NCBI RefSeq assembly: GCF_900098745.1 | Contig: NZ_FQTT01000013.1 | Location: 1 to 64,000 of the forward strand | Reading direction: 5' to 3' | Source of the DNA: Actinomyces glycerinitolerans | GTDB taxonomy: Bacteria; Actinomycetota; Actinomycetes; Actinomycetales; Actinomycetaceae | DNA: 64,000 nt | Shown here: positions 34,064 through 43,542 of the stretch, one piece after another | Layout of the letters: each line of letters opens with the position of its first letter | How positions within the stretch are numbered: the first letter of the stretch is position 1 | Program-made: the position numbers and the translations under genes | The notes under the pieces: generated by a model | What the model was told of the DNA's origin: nothing | Databases searched by the model: none | The model's input: only the letters and a program-made list of their open reading frames with translations

Positions 34064-37012
34064 ATGAGCTCGCCCGCCGAACGCTACGCCGCTGCACGCC
34101 GTCGCCAAGCGGAGTCACGCACCGAGCTCGCCCGCTTCGCCGCAACCTACGACTTCCCCTTCGATGACTTTCAGAATGACGCCTGCCGGGCCCTAGAGGC
34201 CGGAGAGGGCGTGCTGGTGGCGGCGCCCACCGGCGCCGGCAAGACCGTGGTGGGTGAGTTCGCCGTCCACCTGGCACTGTCCAAGGGGCTCAAGGCCTTC
34301 TACACGACCCCGATCAAGGCCCTGTCGAACCAGAAGTACCTGGACCTGGTCGCCCGCCACGGCGCCGACCGGGTGGGCCTGCTCACCGGGGACACCTCCA
34401 TCAACCCCCACGCTGACGTGATCGTCATGACCACCGAGGTACTGCGCAACATGCTCTACTCCGGGGCCCGCGACCTGGATCGGCTCGGCTACGTGGTCAT
34501 GGACGAGGTCCACTACCTGGCCGACCGCTTCCGCGGCCCGGTGTGGGAGGAGGTGATCATTCACCTGGCCCCAGAAGTGCAGGTGGTGTCACTGTCCGCC
34601 ACGGTCTCCAACGCCGAGGAGTTCGGGGACTGGCTCGGGCAGGTGCGCGGCCGCACCGCCGTCGTGGTCTCCGAGCACCGCCCGGTGCCGCTGACTCAGC
34701 ACATGCTGGTGGGCCGACGGCTGCTGCCCCTGTACTCGGCGCCGGCGCAGTCCGCAGCCACCGATCAATCCGCCGCGGGAGAGGCCCGCTCGTCCGCCCA
34801 ACCGCCATTGAATCCCGACCTGCTGCGGGCGGTGAGGGATGCGCGCCGCGCCGCCGCCGGGGAGGACCATCGGGGCGGCTATGGGCGCGGTGGCGGGCGC
34901 AGGGCCGTCTCCGGACGTGGGGGCCGGTGGTCGCGCAATGCCGGTGGCGGCCGCCCGCCGCGCCGCGGCGAGGGCGGGGCCCGCACCGCCCACCTGCGCC
35001 CGCCCTCACGCCGCACGGTCATCGGTGCCCTGCAACGCGCCGACCTGCTGCCGGCGATCGTGTTCGTCTTCTCCCGTGCCGGCTGTGAGAACGCGGTGCG
35101 GGAGGCCATCTCCCACGGCGTGGACCTGACCACCCCACAGGAGGCCCGCCGAATCCGGGAGATCATCGACCGGCGCACCGCGGAGATCCCCACCGCCGAC
35201 CTGGGGGTGCTCGGCTTTCACGCCTGGGCGCACGCACTGACCCGGGGCGTGGCCGCGCACCACGCCGGCCTGCTGCCGGTGTTCAAGGAGACCGTCGAGG
35301 AGCTTTTTGCCGCCAACCTGGTCAAGGTCGTCTACGCCACCGAGACCCTGGCGCTGGGCATCAATATGCCCGCACGCACCGTGGTGCTGGAGTCGCTGCG
35401 CAAGTGGAACGGCTCGGCGCACGTGACCCTGACGCCGGGGGAGTACACGCAGTTGACCGGCCGCGCGGGCCGGCGCGGCATCGACGTCGAGGGGCACGCC
35501 GTCGTCCTGGCCACCGACGAGGCCGAGCCCGCCTTCGTCTCCTCCCTCGCCTCCCGCCGCACCTACCCACTGGTGTCCGCCTTCCGCCCCACCTACAACA
35601 TGGCCGTCAACCTGCTGGGGCGCCTGCCGCGCGAACGGGCCCGGGAGGTGCTGGAGTCCTCCTTCGCCCAGTTCCAGGCCGACCGGGGCGTGGTGGAGCT
35701 GGCCGCCGAGGTCCGTCGCAAGCGCCGGCACCTGGACACGCTGGAGCAGCAGATGGCCTGCCACCTGGGCGACTTCGGCGAATACGCCCTCCTGCGCCGT
35801 CGCATCGCCGACGCCGAGGCCGACCAGTCCCGCACCAACCGGGCCGAGCGCCGCCGCGAGGCGAGCCGGTCCATGGGGGCACTGGCGCGCGGCGACGTGG
35901 TCCTGTACCGCACCGGCAGGCGTCACCGGCACGGCGTCGTCGTCGCCCAGCATGCGGCAAGTTCGGGGGAGCCATACCTGACGGTGGTCGGCGAGGACAA
36001 GCGGGTGCACACCCTCACCCCCGAGAGCACCCCGGACGGCGTCAACCGGGTCGGCTCACTGCCGGTGCCGGAGGACCTCGACGCCCGCCGCCCGCACCAG
36101 CGGGAGCGCCTGGCCGAGCGCCTGATAGAGGCGCTGCGCGCCGGCGCTCTGGATGCCTCCACCGCGCGCGGCTCCCGCCGCGGCCACCGCCACGACGCCG
36201 ACGCCGCCTCCCGCCTCGAGCAACTGCGCCACCAGCTGCGCGCCCACCCCTGCCACGCCTGCCCGCACCGCGAGGAGCACGCCCGTATCGGCCGCCGCTG
36301 GGTGCGTGCGCGCGAAGACCTGGACCGGTTGCAGTCCCGGGTGGATCGGCGCACCGGCACGATCGCCCGCCAGTTCGACGCCGTGTGCCGGGTGCTGCTG
36401 GAGCTCGGCTACCTGGTCCCGGTCGAGGCGGATCGGCCCGAGGGCGAGCTGCGGGTCACGGCGGCCGGCAGGATGCTTGCGCGCGTATACGCCGAGCGGG
36501 ACCTGCTGGTGGCCGAGTGCCTGCGCCAAGGGCTGTGGGACGGCCTGAACCCGGCGGAGTTGGCGGGGGCGGTGTCGGCCTGCGTGTACGAGCCGCGGAT
36601 GGCGGTGTCCTCACTCGGCCTGCCGACCGCGCCCGGCTCCCGCCTGGGGGAGGTGCTGCGCCAAGAGCTCTCCGTGTCCCGGCGCATCAGCAACCTGGAG
36701 GCCCTGGAGCGGGTGGAGCCCTCCGCCGGTGCCGAGCCCGCCGTGGCCGGGTCGGTGCGGGACTGGGCCGACGGCGCCGATCTGACCACCATCCTGGCCG
36801 ACTCGGACCTGACCGCCGGGGATTTCGTGCGCTGGTGCAAGCAGCTGCTGGATGTGCTCGGGCAGCTGGCCACGCTCAGCGCGGGGGAGCCGCCCCGGTC
36901 GGCTGACTCCGCCGGCCGCTCAGACCTGGCCCACCTGAACCGGCTGGCCCTGACCGCCGCCGAGGCCTGTCTCGATGTCAACCGAGGAGTGGTGAGTTGG
37001 TCGTCCGTATGA
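34064..37012 (+). CDS. helY: Ski2/Mtr4-like DEAD/DEAH RNA helicase
   Basis: This 982-residue superfamily 2 helicase has Walker A APTGAGKT at residues 54-61, TPIKALSNQKY, TTEVLRNMLYSG, DEVHYLADRFRGPVWEE (box II), SATVSNAEEF (III), FATETLALGINMPARTVV-like YATETLALGINMPART (V) and QLTGRAGRRGID (VI). A DSHCT-type C-terminal region follows. Residues about 265-320 form an Arg/Gly-rich insert between the two RecA domains that may bind RNA. The gene lies behind tatC as in mycobacteria, where HelY is an essential RNA helicase. Its stop overlaps lnt. Confidence 0.92.
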   Translation: MSSPAERYAAARRRQAESRTELARFAATYDFPFDDFQNDACRALEAGEGVLVAAPTGAGKTVVGEFAVHLALSKGLKAFYTTPIKALSNQKYLDLVARHGADRVGLLTGDTSINPHADVIVMTTEVLRNMLYSGARDLDRLGYVVMDEVHYLADRFRGPVWEEVIIHLAPEVQVVSLSATVSNAEEFGDWLGQVRGRTAVVVSEHRPVPLTQHMLVGRRLLPLYSAPAQSAATDQSAAGEARSSAQPPLNPDLLRAVRDARRAAAGEDHRGGYGRGGGRRAVSGRGGRWSRNAGGGRPPRRGEGGARTAHLRPPSRRTVIGALQRADLLPAIVFVFSRAGCENAVREAISHGVDLTTPQEARRIREIIDRRTAEIPTADLGVLGFHAWAHALTRGVAAHHAGLLPVFKETVEELFAANLVKVVYATETLALGINMPARTVVLESLRKWNGSAHVTLTPGEYTQLTGRAGRRGIDVEGHAVVLATDEAEPAFVSSLASRRTYPLVSAFRPTYNMAVNLLGRLPRERAREVLESSFAQFQADRGVVELAAEVRRKRRHLDTLEQQMACHLGDFGEYALLRRRIADAEADQSRTNRAERRREASRSMGALARGDVVLYRTGRRHRHGVVVAQHAASSGEPYLTVVGEDKRVHTLTPESTPDGVNRVGSLPVPEDLDARRPHQRERLAERLIEALRAGALDASTARGSRRGHRHDADAASRLEQLRHQLRAHPCHACPHREEHARIGRRWVRAREDLDRLQSRVDRRTGTIARQFDAVCRVLLELGYLVPVEADRPEGELRVTAAGRMLARVYAERDLLVAECLRQGLWDGLNPAELAGAVSACVYEPRMAVSSLGLPTAPGSRLGEVLRQELSVSRRISNLEALERVEPSAGAEPAVAGSVRDWADGADLTTILADSDLTAGDFVRWCKQLLDVLGQLATLSAGEPPRSADSAGRSDLAHLNRLALTAAEACLDVNRGVVSWSSV

Positions 37013-38577
37013 GGTCCCGTGCACGCCACCTGCTGACACTGCCGGCCTGTACCTGCGCCGGCCTGGCCGTATGGGCCGCCTTCCCGCCCATCGGGGCCTG
37101 GTGGGCGGCCCCGCTCGGGCTCGCCCTCTTGGCCTCGGCGCTGCGCGATCGTGGCCCCTGGGCGGGGGCGGGCCTCGGGCTGGTGTTCGGCGTCGCCCTG
37201 TTCACCCCGATGCTGCACTTCACGGCGGTGGCCATGGGCAACCCGGTCGGCTGGGTGGCGCTGACGGCGGTGGAGTCGCTCTACCTGGCGGCCTTCGGCG
37301 CCGCGTGGGCGTTGGCCTCTCGCATCGGCCACCTGGAGCGTCCCACCGCCACGGCCCTACTGGCGCGCATGTTGGCCTTCACCGTGATCTGGTGCGGGGT
37401 GGAGGAACTGCGCTCGTCCTGGCCGTGGGGCGGCTTCCCCTTCGGCCGGCTCGCCTTCGCCATGGCCGACGCCCCCATGCTGCCCTTCGCCGCCTACGGG
37501 GGCATCGTCGGGCTGAGCGCGCTGGTTGCATTGGTGGGGGCCGGCGTGGCCGAGGCCGCCCATGCGCTGCGCCGCCGTCGTGCCTTCAACGCGCTGGTGG
37601 CCGCGGCCCTCGCCGGCGCCGTGGTGGTCGCGCCGGTGGCGCTGCCGATGGAGAGCAGCGCCCAGGACGGAACCCTGCGCGTCGGCGCGGTGCAGGGCAA
37701 TGTGGCCGAGGAGTTCGAGGACGCCTTCAACCGGGCGCTGGAGGTGACCGGCAACCACGCCGAGGCGACCCTGACACTGGCCGAGACCGTCGGCCGGGGC
37801 ACCCTCGACGTGGTGATCTGGCCGGAGAACGCCGCCGACCTGGACCCGCGCGACGTCCCCGCGTCGGCGACGCTGGTGGAGGCGGCCGCCCAGGCGGTGG
37901 GGGCGCCCGTGCTTGTGGGGGCGATGTCCTACGCAGACGGCGTGCGCTACAACGACATGGTGGTGTGGACGCCAGGCGTCGGCGCGGGGGAGTACTACCG
38001 CAAGCACCGGCCGGTGCCCTTCGCGGAGTACATTCCCCTGCGCGAGCAGCTGCGCCACATCACCGAACAGGTGGACCGTATCGGCACCGACCTGGCCCCC
38101 GGCACGGGCCCACAGACGCTCACCATTCACGCCGCTGCTCAGGACCGCGACGTCACGCTGGCCATGGGCATCTGCTTCGAGGTCGCCTATGAGGACACGC
38201 TGCGCGCCGGGGTCGAGCAGGGCGGCGAGGTGATCGTCATCCCCACCAACAACGCCAGCTTCCTGCACTCCTCGGAGGCCGAACAGCAGCTGGCGCAGGG
38301 GCGGATCCAAGCGGTCATGCACGGACGCGCCCTGGTGCAGGTCTCCACCGTCGGAGTGACCGCCATCATCAACCCCCGCGGCGTCGTCGAGCAGCGCACC
38401 CAGGCCTACACGCAGGCCTCGCTCGTGGCCGATGTACCGCTGCGCACCTCCATCACCGTGGCCGACCGGCTCGGGGCCGCACCCGGGCTCGCCGCGCAGC
38501 TGGGTGCCGCACTGCTGGCCGCGGCCGGTATGGTTTCCGGTGTGTCACGACTGCGCCGTCGGCGGCGGCGAGCGTGA
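36997..38577 (+). CDS. lnt: apolipoprotein N-acyltransferase
   Basis: Lnt adds the third acyl chain to lipoproteins in the membrane. The 526 residues have about six N-terminal membrane helices and a nitrilase-like domain with the catalytic triad in VIWPENAADLD (Glu), YYRKHRPVPFAEYIP (Lys) and AMGICFEVAYED (Cys). Start TTG 36997 has GAGGAG 7 nt upstream; ATG 37009, overlapping the helY stop, is an alternative. It precedes ppm1, the pair that is fused in Mycobacterium tuberculosis. A likely substrate is the RibY-like lipoprotein at 27115. Confidence 0.94.
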   Translation: MVVRMRSRARHLLTLPACTCAGLAVWAAFPPIGAWWAAPLGLALLASALRDRGPWAGAGLGLVFGVALFTPMLHFTAVAMGNPVGWVALTAVESLYLAAFGAAWALASRIGHLERPTATALLARMLAFTVIWCGVEELRSSWPWGGFPFGRLAFAMADAPMLPFAAYGGIVGLSALVALVGAGVAEAAHALRRRRAFNALVAAALAGAVVVAPVALPMESSAQDGTLRVGAVQGNVAEEFEDAFNRALEVTGNHAEATLTLAETVGRGTLDVVIWPENAADLDPRDVPASATLVEAAAQAVGAPVLVGAMSYADGVRYNDMVVWTPGVGAGEYYRKHRPVPFAEYIPLREQLRHITEQVDRIGTDLAPGTGPQTLTIHAAAQDRDVTLAMGICFEVAYEDTLRAGVEQGGEVIVIPTNNASFLHSSEAEQQLAQGRIQAVMHGRALVQVSTVGVTAIINPRGVVEQRTQAYTQASLVADVPLRTSITVADRLGAAPGLAAQLGAALLAAAGMVSGVSRLRRRRRRA

Positions 38578-38614
38578 CCGTGCCGCAGCCCGCACAAGGG
38601 ACAGGAGAAGGACC

Positions 38615-39418
38615 GTGAAGGCTCTGGTCGTCATACCCACCTACAACGAGATCGAGACCCTTGCAGGGGCGCTCGACGGCGTACGGCAGGCCGCGCCGGA
38701 GGCCCACATCCTGGTGGTGGACGACAACTCGCCCGACGGCACCGGCCGTCTCGCCGACGCCCGCGCCCAGGCCGACGACCACATTCACGTGCTGCACCGC
38801 AATCAGAAGAGCGGGCTGGGTCCAGCCTATCTGGCGGGCTTCTCCTGGGCACTGGCCTCCGGATATGAGCTGGTATGCGAGATGGACGCCGACGGCTCCC
38901 ACCGGCCGGAGGACCTGGCGCTGCTGATTCAGCGCGCGGAGATGGCCGATGCGCCCGACCTGGTGATCGGGTCCCGCTGGGTGTCCGGCGGTGCCACCGC
39001 GGATTGGGATGCGAAGCGCGTGGCCCTGTCCCGCGGCGGCAACCTGTACATCAACGCCATGCTGGGGCTGGGGGTCAGGGATGCGACCGCGGGCTTCCGG
39101 GTGTACCGGGCGAGCCTGCTGCGTCGCTTGAATCTGGGAGAGGTGGAGGCGCTCGGCTACGGCTTCCAGGTCAACATGACCAAGCTGGTGGCCGACGCCG
39201 GTGGACGCATCGTGGAGATGCCCATCACCTTCCGGGAGCGGGAGGCGGGCCGGTCCAAGCTGTCCGGCGGGATCTTCTCCGAAGAGCTGGCCCTGGTCAC
39301 CAAGTGGGGGCTGGCCCGGCGCGGGGCGCAACTGGCGGACGCGGCCGGCTCGGCGGCGACCGCCGTGCGCGGCGCCGCCGACCGCTTCCGGCGCGCGGCT
39401 CAGAAGCGTTCGCGGTAG
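38615..39418 (+). CDS. ppm1: polyprenol monophosphomannose synthase
   Basis: This GT2-family enzyme transfers mannose from GDP-mannose to polyprenyl phosphate, the donor for lipoglycans and glycoproteins. The 267 residues include [40 protein letters not shown] (DxD metal site) and [17 protein letters not shown] 38615 follows AGGAGAAGGA. It has no C-terminal membrane helices, as in the soluble Ppm1 domain. It lies 37 nt after lnt. The last 19 nt overlap the convergent rbpA gene. Confidence 0.93.
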   Translation: MKALVVIPTYNEIETLAGALDGVRQAAPEAHILVVDDNSPDGTGRLADARAQADDHIHVLHRNQKSGLGPAYLAGFSWALASGYELVCEMDADGSHRPEDLALLIQRAEMADAPDLVIGSRWVSGGATADWDAKRVALSRGGNLYINAMLGLGVRDATAGFRVYRASLLRRLNLGEVEALGYGFQVNMTKLVADAGGRIVEMPITFREREAGRSKLSGGIFSEELALVTKWGLARRGAQLADAAGSAATAVRGAADRFRRAAQKRSR

Positions 39419-39753
39419 ATCTCCCCGGAGCGCAGCATCTCCAGGCGCTCGTCCAGCAGGACCTTCAGGTCCTCAATGTCGCGGCGCTCCAGCAGCATGT
39501 CCCAGTGCGTGCGCGGCGCCTTCTTCGGCTCGTCCGACTCGGGCTCATCCTCGCCGCGCAGGGCGGCGGCCTGGCCACATTCGGGGCACTCCCAGGTGGG
39601 GGGCACCTCCGCCTCCACGGACATAGGCACGGTGGTGACGTGGCCCAGGGGGCACTCGTAGGTGATGTTCTGCCTGGCGGCGAACTCGACGCCCTCCTCG
39701 GACTCCATCGACTTCGCGCCGATCGTCATGCCTCGCAGTGCGCGATCCGCCAT
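39400..39753 (-). CDS. rbpA: RNA polymerase-binding protein RbpA
   Basis: RbpA binds the principal sigma factor and RNA polymerase and is restricted to actinobacteria. The 117 residues start [19 protein letters not shown], hold a zinc-binding core ([10 protein letters not shown] and WECPECGQ) and end in the sigma-interacting helix [20 protein letters not shown]. It is transcribed against ppm1 with a short 3' overlap. An AAGGAAGG stretch precedes the start. Confidence 0.96.
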   Translation of the reverse strand: MADRALRGMTIGAKSMESEEGVEFAARQNITYECPLGHVTTVPMSVEAEVPPTWECPECGQAAALRGEDEPESDEPKKAPRTHWDMLLERRDIEDLKVLLDERLEMLRSGEIYRERF

Positions 39754-39890
39754 GCTGGTGGCCTTCCTTCTCGCTGTTGCTTAACTGCCGAGAGGATAAC
39801 GCACCCGGGCCACGGCGCATTCCCGCGCCGCCGCACCCACCCGAGCGAATGCCCGGCGCCGGAACGCGACTACCGCCCGGCGTACTGCGG

Positions 39891-39896
39891 CATACT
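39891..39896 (+). promoter_or_regulatory. -10 box of pfkA, leaderless
   Basis: CATACT followed by 7 nt and the pfkA ATG at 39904; no ribosome site is visible. Confidence 0.4.
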
Positions 39897-39903
39897 TGGC
39901 GCC

Positions 39904-41028
39904 ATGGCAACCAAGCGTATCGGAATCCTGACCGCCGGTGGCGACGCCCCGGGACTCAACGCCGCGATCCGCGGCTTCGGCAAGGCGGCAATCGGCGAGC
40001 ATGGCTGGAAGCTGATCGGTTTCCGCGATGGCATGCGCGGCCTGGCGGAGAACCGATACACCGAGCTGGACGGCGCGGCCCTGTCCGGCATCCTGACCAC
40101 CGGTGGCACCATGCTCGGCACGAGCCGGGACAAGGTGCACCGCATGATGGTGGACGGCGAGGCCCGCGACATGATTCCCACCATCGTGGAGAACGTCGAG
40201 AAGGACAAGCTGGACGCCCTGGTGTGTCTGGGCGGGGGTGGAACCGCCAAGAACGCCCGTCGACTGATGGACGCCGGCATTAATGTGCTGCACCTGCCCA
40301 AGACCATCGACAACGACATCGTGCGCACCGACACCTCCTTCGGCTTCTCCACCGCCTTGGAGATCGCCACCGAGGCGGTGGACCGGCTGCACTCCACAGC
40401 GCACTCCCACCACCGCATCATCCTCACCGAGATCATGGGCCACCGGGCCGGGTGGCTGGCCCTCGGGGCGGGCGTGGCCGGGGGCGCGGACGTCATCCTG
40501 CTGCCCGAGGTTCCGTACTCGGTGGAGGCGATCGCGGAGAAGATCCAGCGGCGCCGCAAGCAGGGATCGAGCTTCTCGGTCGTGGCCGTCGCGGAGGGCG
40601 CCCGCAGCGTCAAGGACGCCGAGGAACTCGCTCACGCCCAGGCCCTGGTCAAGGACGCCTCCAGCCCGGAGCTGAAGGCCATGGCGAAGAAGGGCGTCAA
40701 GGCGCTGGAGGCCTCCCACCGCGCCAACACCTTCACTCTGGCCGAGCAGCTCGAGGCCGCCACCGGCCTGGAGGCACGGGTGACCATCCTGGGCTACGTA
40801 CAGCGCGGCGGCACCCCGAATGCGGCCGACCGGCTGTTGGGAACCCGTCTGGGCGTGGCCGGGGCCAACGCCATCGCGGACGGCAAGTACGGCGTCATGG
40901 TCGCCGACCGCGGGCACGACACCGCACTGGTGCCCCTGAAGGACGTGGCCGGCAAGGTCAAGTACGTGCCGCGCGACCACGAGTGGATCAAGGCCGCCCG
41001 CGCGGTCGGCACCGCCCTGGGCGACTAG
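39904..41028 (+). CDS. pfkA: 6-phosphofructokinase, phosphoryl donor uncertain
   Basis: This 374-residue enzyme phosphorylates fructose 6-phosphate. [18 protein letters not shown] is the family N-terminus, [10 protein letters not shown] holds the catalytic Asp, and [18 protein letters not shown] binds the sugar phosphate. Donor-site residues are mixed. The loop [10 protein letters not shown] has Gly112 where E. coli has the Mg-binding D103, and Gly113 as in ATP enzymes, while K133 in LPKTIDND matches the Lys typical of pyrophosphate-dependent enzymes. It therefore could use ATP, PPi or both. It stands alone with a leaderless promoter. Confidence 0.93.
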   Translation: MATKRIGILTAGGDAPGLNAAIRGFGKAAIGEHGWKLIGFRDGMRGLAENRYTELDGAALSGILTTGGTMLGTSRDKVHRMMVDGEARDMIPTIVENVEKDKLDALVCLGGGGTAKNARRLMDAGINVLHLPKTIDNDIVRTDTSFGFSTALEIATEAVDRLHSTAHSHHRIILTEIMGHRAGWLALGAGVAGGADVILLPEVPYSVEAIAEKIQRRRKQGSSFSVVAVAEGARSVKDAEELAHAQALVKDASSPELKAMAKKGVKALEASHRANTFTLAEQLEAATGLEARVTILGYVQRGGTPNAADRLLGTRLGVAGANAIADGKYGVMVADRGHDTALVPLKDVAGKVKYVPRDHEWIKAARAVGTALGD

Positions 41029-41106
41029 GCGGCCGGAGCCTGCCTGGGCGGCACCGCCGTCGAGGAGCGGACCACCAGTGAGCCGGCCGGCCGGCCGGCA
41101 GTGCCC

Positions 41107-42009
41107 CTAGTCCAGCGCTCGTGTTCCCGGGAGCACCTCGGGGTCGTGGTTGGCCAGTAGGCCCAGGCAGCGCGGATCGTCGCCGGCGGCGCGCACCCAG
41201 TCCAGTGAGCGCTTGGCCTGTGCCGCGTCGACGACGACACCGGGCCGTAGTCCCTCCTCAAAGGAGGGGCGGCCGTAGCCGGCGTCGGAGGTCAGCAGCA
41301 GGAAGTGGCGCGGATCGGGGACGCCCGGTGCATCGACGCCGTCGACCCACCGATCCCGGTCGGTCTCCGCGACCGCGCCGGTGCGCACGATGGTGGCGCA
41401 CAGTCCGCGGGCGTGCCCCGGCACCGCCACCATCACCAGGCTGCCGTCCCCGAAGACATCGAATCCGGCGCCGAAGGGGCCCACCTGTGTGTTCCAGCTG
41501 AAGGTGCCTACGTCCACACCGTCCCACTCGTGGCGCAGATAGCGCAGGCGGTCGGTATTGCCCGCCTCCCACTCGGGGGAGGAGACCAGAATGCGGGGAG
41601 CCTCCTTGACATGCGACAGGCCGTCGGCGTGGTCGCAGTGCAGGTGGCTGAGCAGCACCAGGTCGAGGTCACGTGGCCGAATGCCGCGCTCTTCGAGTTG
41701 CTCGTGGACGGCCGCTCCGACTGGCAGCACCGCCTTGTTCACGGGGTACTGAGTTCGCAGGTTGGCGATCTGTCCGGCTCGTGTCCGGTTGCGGGCGTTC
41801 CAGCCGGTGTCTATGAGAATGAGTCCGTGGGGCCCCTCCAGCAGGTAGCAGGACACGGGCGCCTCAATCAGGTGACGGCGGCTCCGGCCGAGGTGCGTCC
41901 AGGCCAGCGGACGATCGGAGTCCCGGTGGTAGGGGAGAGCCTCATCGATGATGACGGTGCCGGTGTGCAGCACCGTCAGCTTAGCGGTGGCGGCGGAGAT
42001 ATCAGGCAT
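41107..42009 (-). CDS. MBL-fold hydrolase, N-acyl homoserine lactonase-like
   Basis: This 300-residue metallo-beta-lactamase-fold protein has the zinc motif LSHLHCDHADGL (HxHxDH), a later His in VPGHARGLCAT, and Asp in LLTSDAGYG. GLILIDTGWNARNRT at the N-terminus is typical of the AiiA/AttM lactonase group. Whether it opens acyl-homoserine lactones or other lactones cannot be told. It overlaps the SDR gene by 8 nt and belongs to the TetR-controlled operon. No signal peptide is visible, so it is probably cytoplasmic. Confidence 0.85.
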   Translation of the reverse strand: MPDISAATAKLTVLHTGTVIIDEALPYHRDSDRPLAWTHLGRSRRHLIEAPVSCYLLEGPHGLILIDTGWNARNRTRAGQIANLRTQYPVNKAVLPVGAAVHEQLEERGIRPRDLDLVLLSHLHCDHADGLSHVKEAPRILVSSPEWEAGNTDRLRYLRHEWDGVDVGTFSWNTQVGPFGAGFDVFGDGSLVMVAVPGHARGLCATIVRTGAVAETDRDRWVDGVDAPGVPDPRHFLLLTSDAGYGRPSFEEGLRPGVVVDAAQAKRSLDWVRAAGDDPRCLGLLANHDPEVLPGTRALD

Positions 42010-42859
42010 GCGGGTTTCCTTTCACGTGGGGGCGTAGTGGCCCTGTTTCCAGTAGGCGTTGGAGCAGTCCGGGGGCCAGGGCGGCGAAGCTGTAGCGGCG
42101 GGGCACGACGGTGGTACGGGCGCGCCGATTGATACTGCGTACGATCTCCTTCACCACTTGGTCGCGATCGACGGGGGTGAACACGCCGCGGTATCCGCCC
42201 CAGGCGGCGGTCAACGCGGCGTTCTCCCGCAGCGTGGCTTGCATTGGGGTGTCGAAGAAGGTCGGGTGCACACTGCCGACGGTGACGCCGCTTCCTGCCA
42301 GTTCCAGGCGCAGGCTGTTGCACAGGGCGACGACGCCGGCCTTCGAGGCGGCGTAGGAGGACTGCATGGGGGAGTGGACGAATGCCGCCAAGGAGGAGAC
42401 GGCCACCAGGTGCCCACGGGTCCGGCGCACATACGGCAGGGTCGCTCGGAAGGTGCGCCATACGGCGGTCAGGTTCGTATCTATGTCGCGTTCGAAGGCC
42501 CGCGGATCTACGTCTTCGAGGGTGTCGGCGGTGTCGGTTCCGGCGCCGGCGATGACCACGTCGATGCGTCCGAAGTGGTCCGCCGTCCGCGCCGCGACCC
42601 CTTCGAGCTGTGCCAGCTCCGCCACGTTCCCTTGCAGGGCCAAGGCGCGATCCGGGCCGCCGAGTTCCGCGGCGAGTGCTGCGAGTCGCTCCTGTGAGCG
42701 GCCCACGAGCGCGATGCGGGCGCCGTGGCGGTGAAGCTCGCGTGCCAGGTCGGTGCCGAGTCCTCCCGTGGCGCCGGTGAGCAGCACAACGGCTTCGTCC
42801 AAGTTCAGGCGCCGGCCGTGACTCCTGCGCCCAGCCGCGCGATTACGGGCCGCGGTCAT
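42002..42859 (-). CDS. short-chain dehydrogenase/reductase
   Basis: This 285-residue SDR has the NAD(P) motif VVLLTGATGGLGTDLAREL, the NAG-like VIAGAG, catalytic Ser in LVAVSSLAAF and YxxxK in SYAASKAGVVAL. The extended C-terminal segment ends in Lys/Arg-rich residues. ATG 42859 overlaps the tetR stop (ATGA); the open frame extends upstream but inside tetR. The substrate is unknown. Its partner hydrolase suggests a pathway acting on a ketone and a lactone. Confidence 0.88.
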   Translation of the reverse strand: MTAARNRAAGRRSHGRRLNLDEAVVLLTGATGGLGTDLARELHRHGARIALVGRSQERLAALAAELGGPDRALALQGNVAELAQLEGVAARTADHFGRIDVVIAGAGTDTADTLEDVDPRAFERDIDTNLTAVWRTFRATLPYVRRTRGHLVAVSSLAAFVHSPMQSSYAASKAGVVALCNSLRLELAGSGVTVGSVHPTFFDTPMQATLRENAALTAAWGGYRGVFTPVDRDQVVKEIVRSINRRARTTVVPRRYSFAALAPGLLQRLLETGPLRPHVKGNPHA

Positions 42860-43515
42860 GAATTGACGCCTTCGTCCGTGGAGACGCCGCGGTCGGCCGC
42901 ACGGCCGCCAAGCCCGGGTGCGGTCATGCGCAGCACCAGATCGCGCAGTAGACCGGAGGTCGCCTCGACGCCCGGGGCGTGTGGGTCGGCCAGCCAACGG
43001 CGCATGGTCCAGGTGACGCCCGCGGCGATCGCCTCACTACTTACCTGCAGTGGCAGGGGCCCCGCGGCGAGCGCGGCGGTGGCGGGGGAGGAGCTGCGCA
43101 GCCTCTCGGCGAGGTACTGAATGATCGCCGCTTCGGTGGCCGGACCTCCGGGACCGTTGAGTACGCGCAGGAAGAACTCGGCGTGGGGTTGCATGCGCGT
43201 GAGCAGTTGCCGGAAGGTCGCCGCCAGTTCCTCGGCGTCGGCCTGCCGTGCGGCGGCTGCCGGCGGGGCCGCGGCGAATACGTCCTCGAGCCGGGCCATG
43301 GCGGCCGCGGCGAAGGCCCCGGGCAGATCCGGGAAGGAGGCGTAGAAGGTAGGGCGGGTAAGCCCGGCGCGCTTGACGACGTCGGTGATCGTGATCCCTA
43401 CGGGGTCGCGTTCGTCGAGCAGCGCGGTCGCGGCGATGACCAGTCGTTGCCGCGACTGTGGTGAAGAGGCGGTGCGCGAGTCGGTGCACGACGCCGTTTG
43501 GAGGTTCGATGTCAC
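42856..43515 (-). CDS. TetR-family repressor of the SDR-hydrolase operon
   Basis: The 219-residue regulator begins with the HTH region RLVIAATALLDERDPVGITI, DVVKRAGLTRPTFYASFPD, followed by a ligand domain without recognisable relatives. The start is GTG 43515: a TAAAGT -10 box lies 7 nt upstream on the minus strand, and the ATG at 43533 falls inside the operator. It is the first gene of the tetR-SDR-MBL operon and very likely represses itself through the palindrome at 43521-43542. Confidence 0.87.
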   Translation of the reverse strand: MTSNLQTASCTDSRTASSPQSRQRLVIAATALLDERDPVGITITDVVKRAGLTRPTFYASFPDLPGAFAAAAMARLEDVFAAAPPAAAARQADAEELAATFRQLLTRMQPHAEFFLRVLNGPGGPATEAAIIQYLAERLRSSSPATAALAAGPLPLQVSSEAIAAGVTWTMRRWLADPHAPGVEATSGLLRDLVLRMTAPGLGGRAADRGVSTDEGVNS

Positions 43516-43520
43516 ACCCC

Positions 43521-43542
43521 CGACTTTACACATGTAAAGTCG
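43521..43542. promoter_or_regulatory. TetR operator overlapping the promoter
   Basis: Two perfect 10-bp arms, CGACTTTACA and TGTAAAGTCG, around a central CA. On the minus strand the TAAAGT within it (43523-43528) is the probable -10 box, 7 nt from the GTG start, so bound repressor would block RNA polymerase directly. Confidence 0.8.

Noticed and set aside
41085..41098. CCGG-repeat palindrome between pfkA and the hydrolase gene
   Set aside because: It is a simple tetranucleotide repeat in GC-rich DNA and gives no stable stem with a loop; terminator function is not supported.
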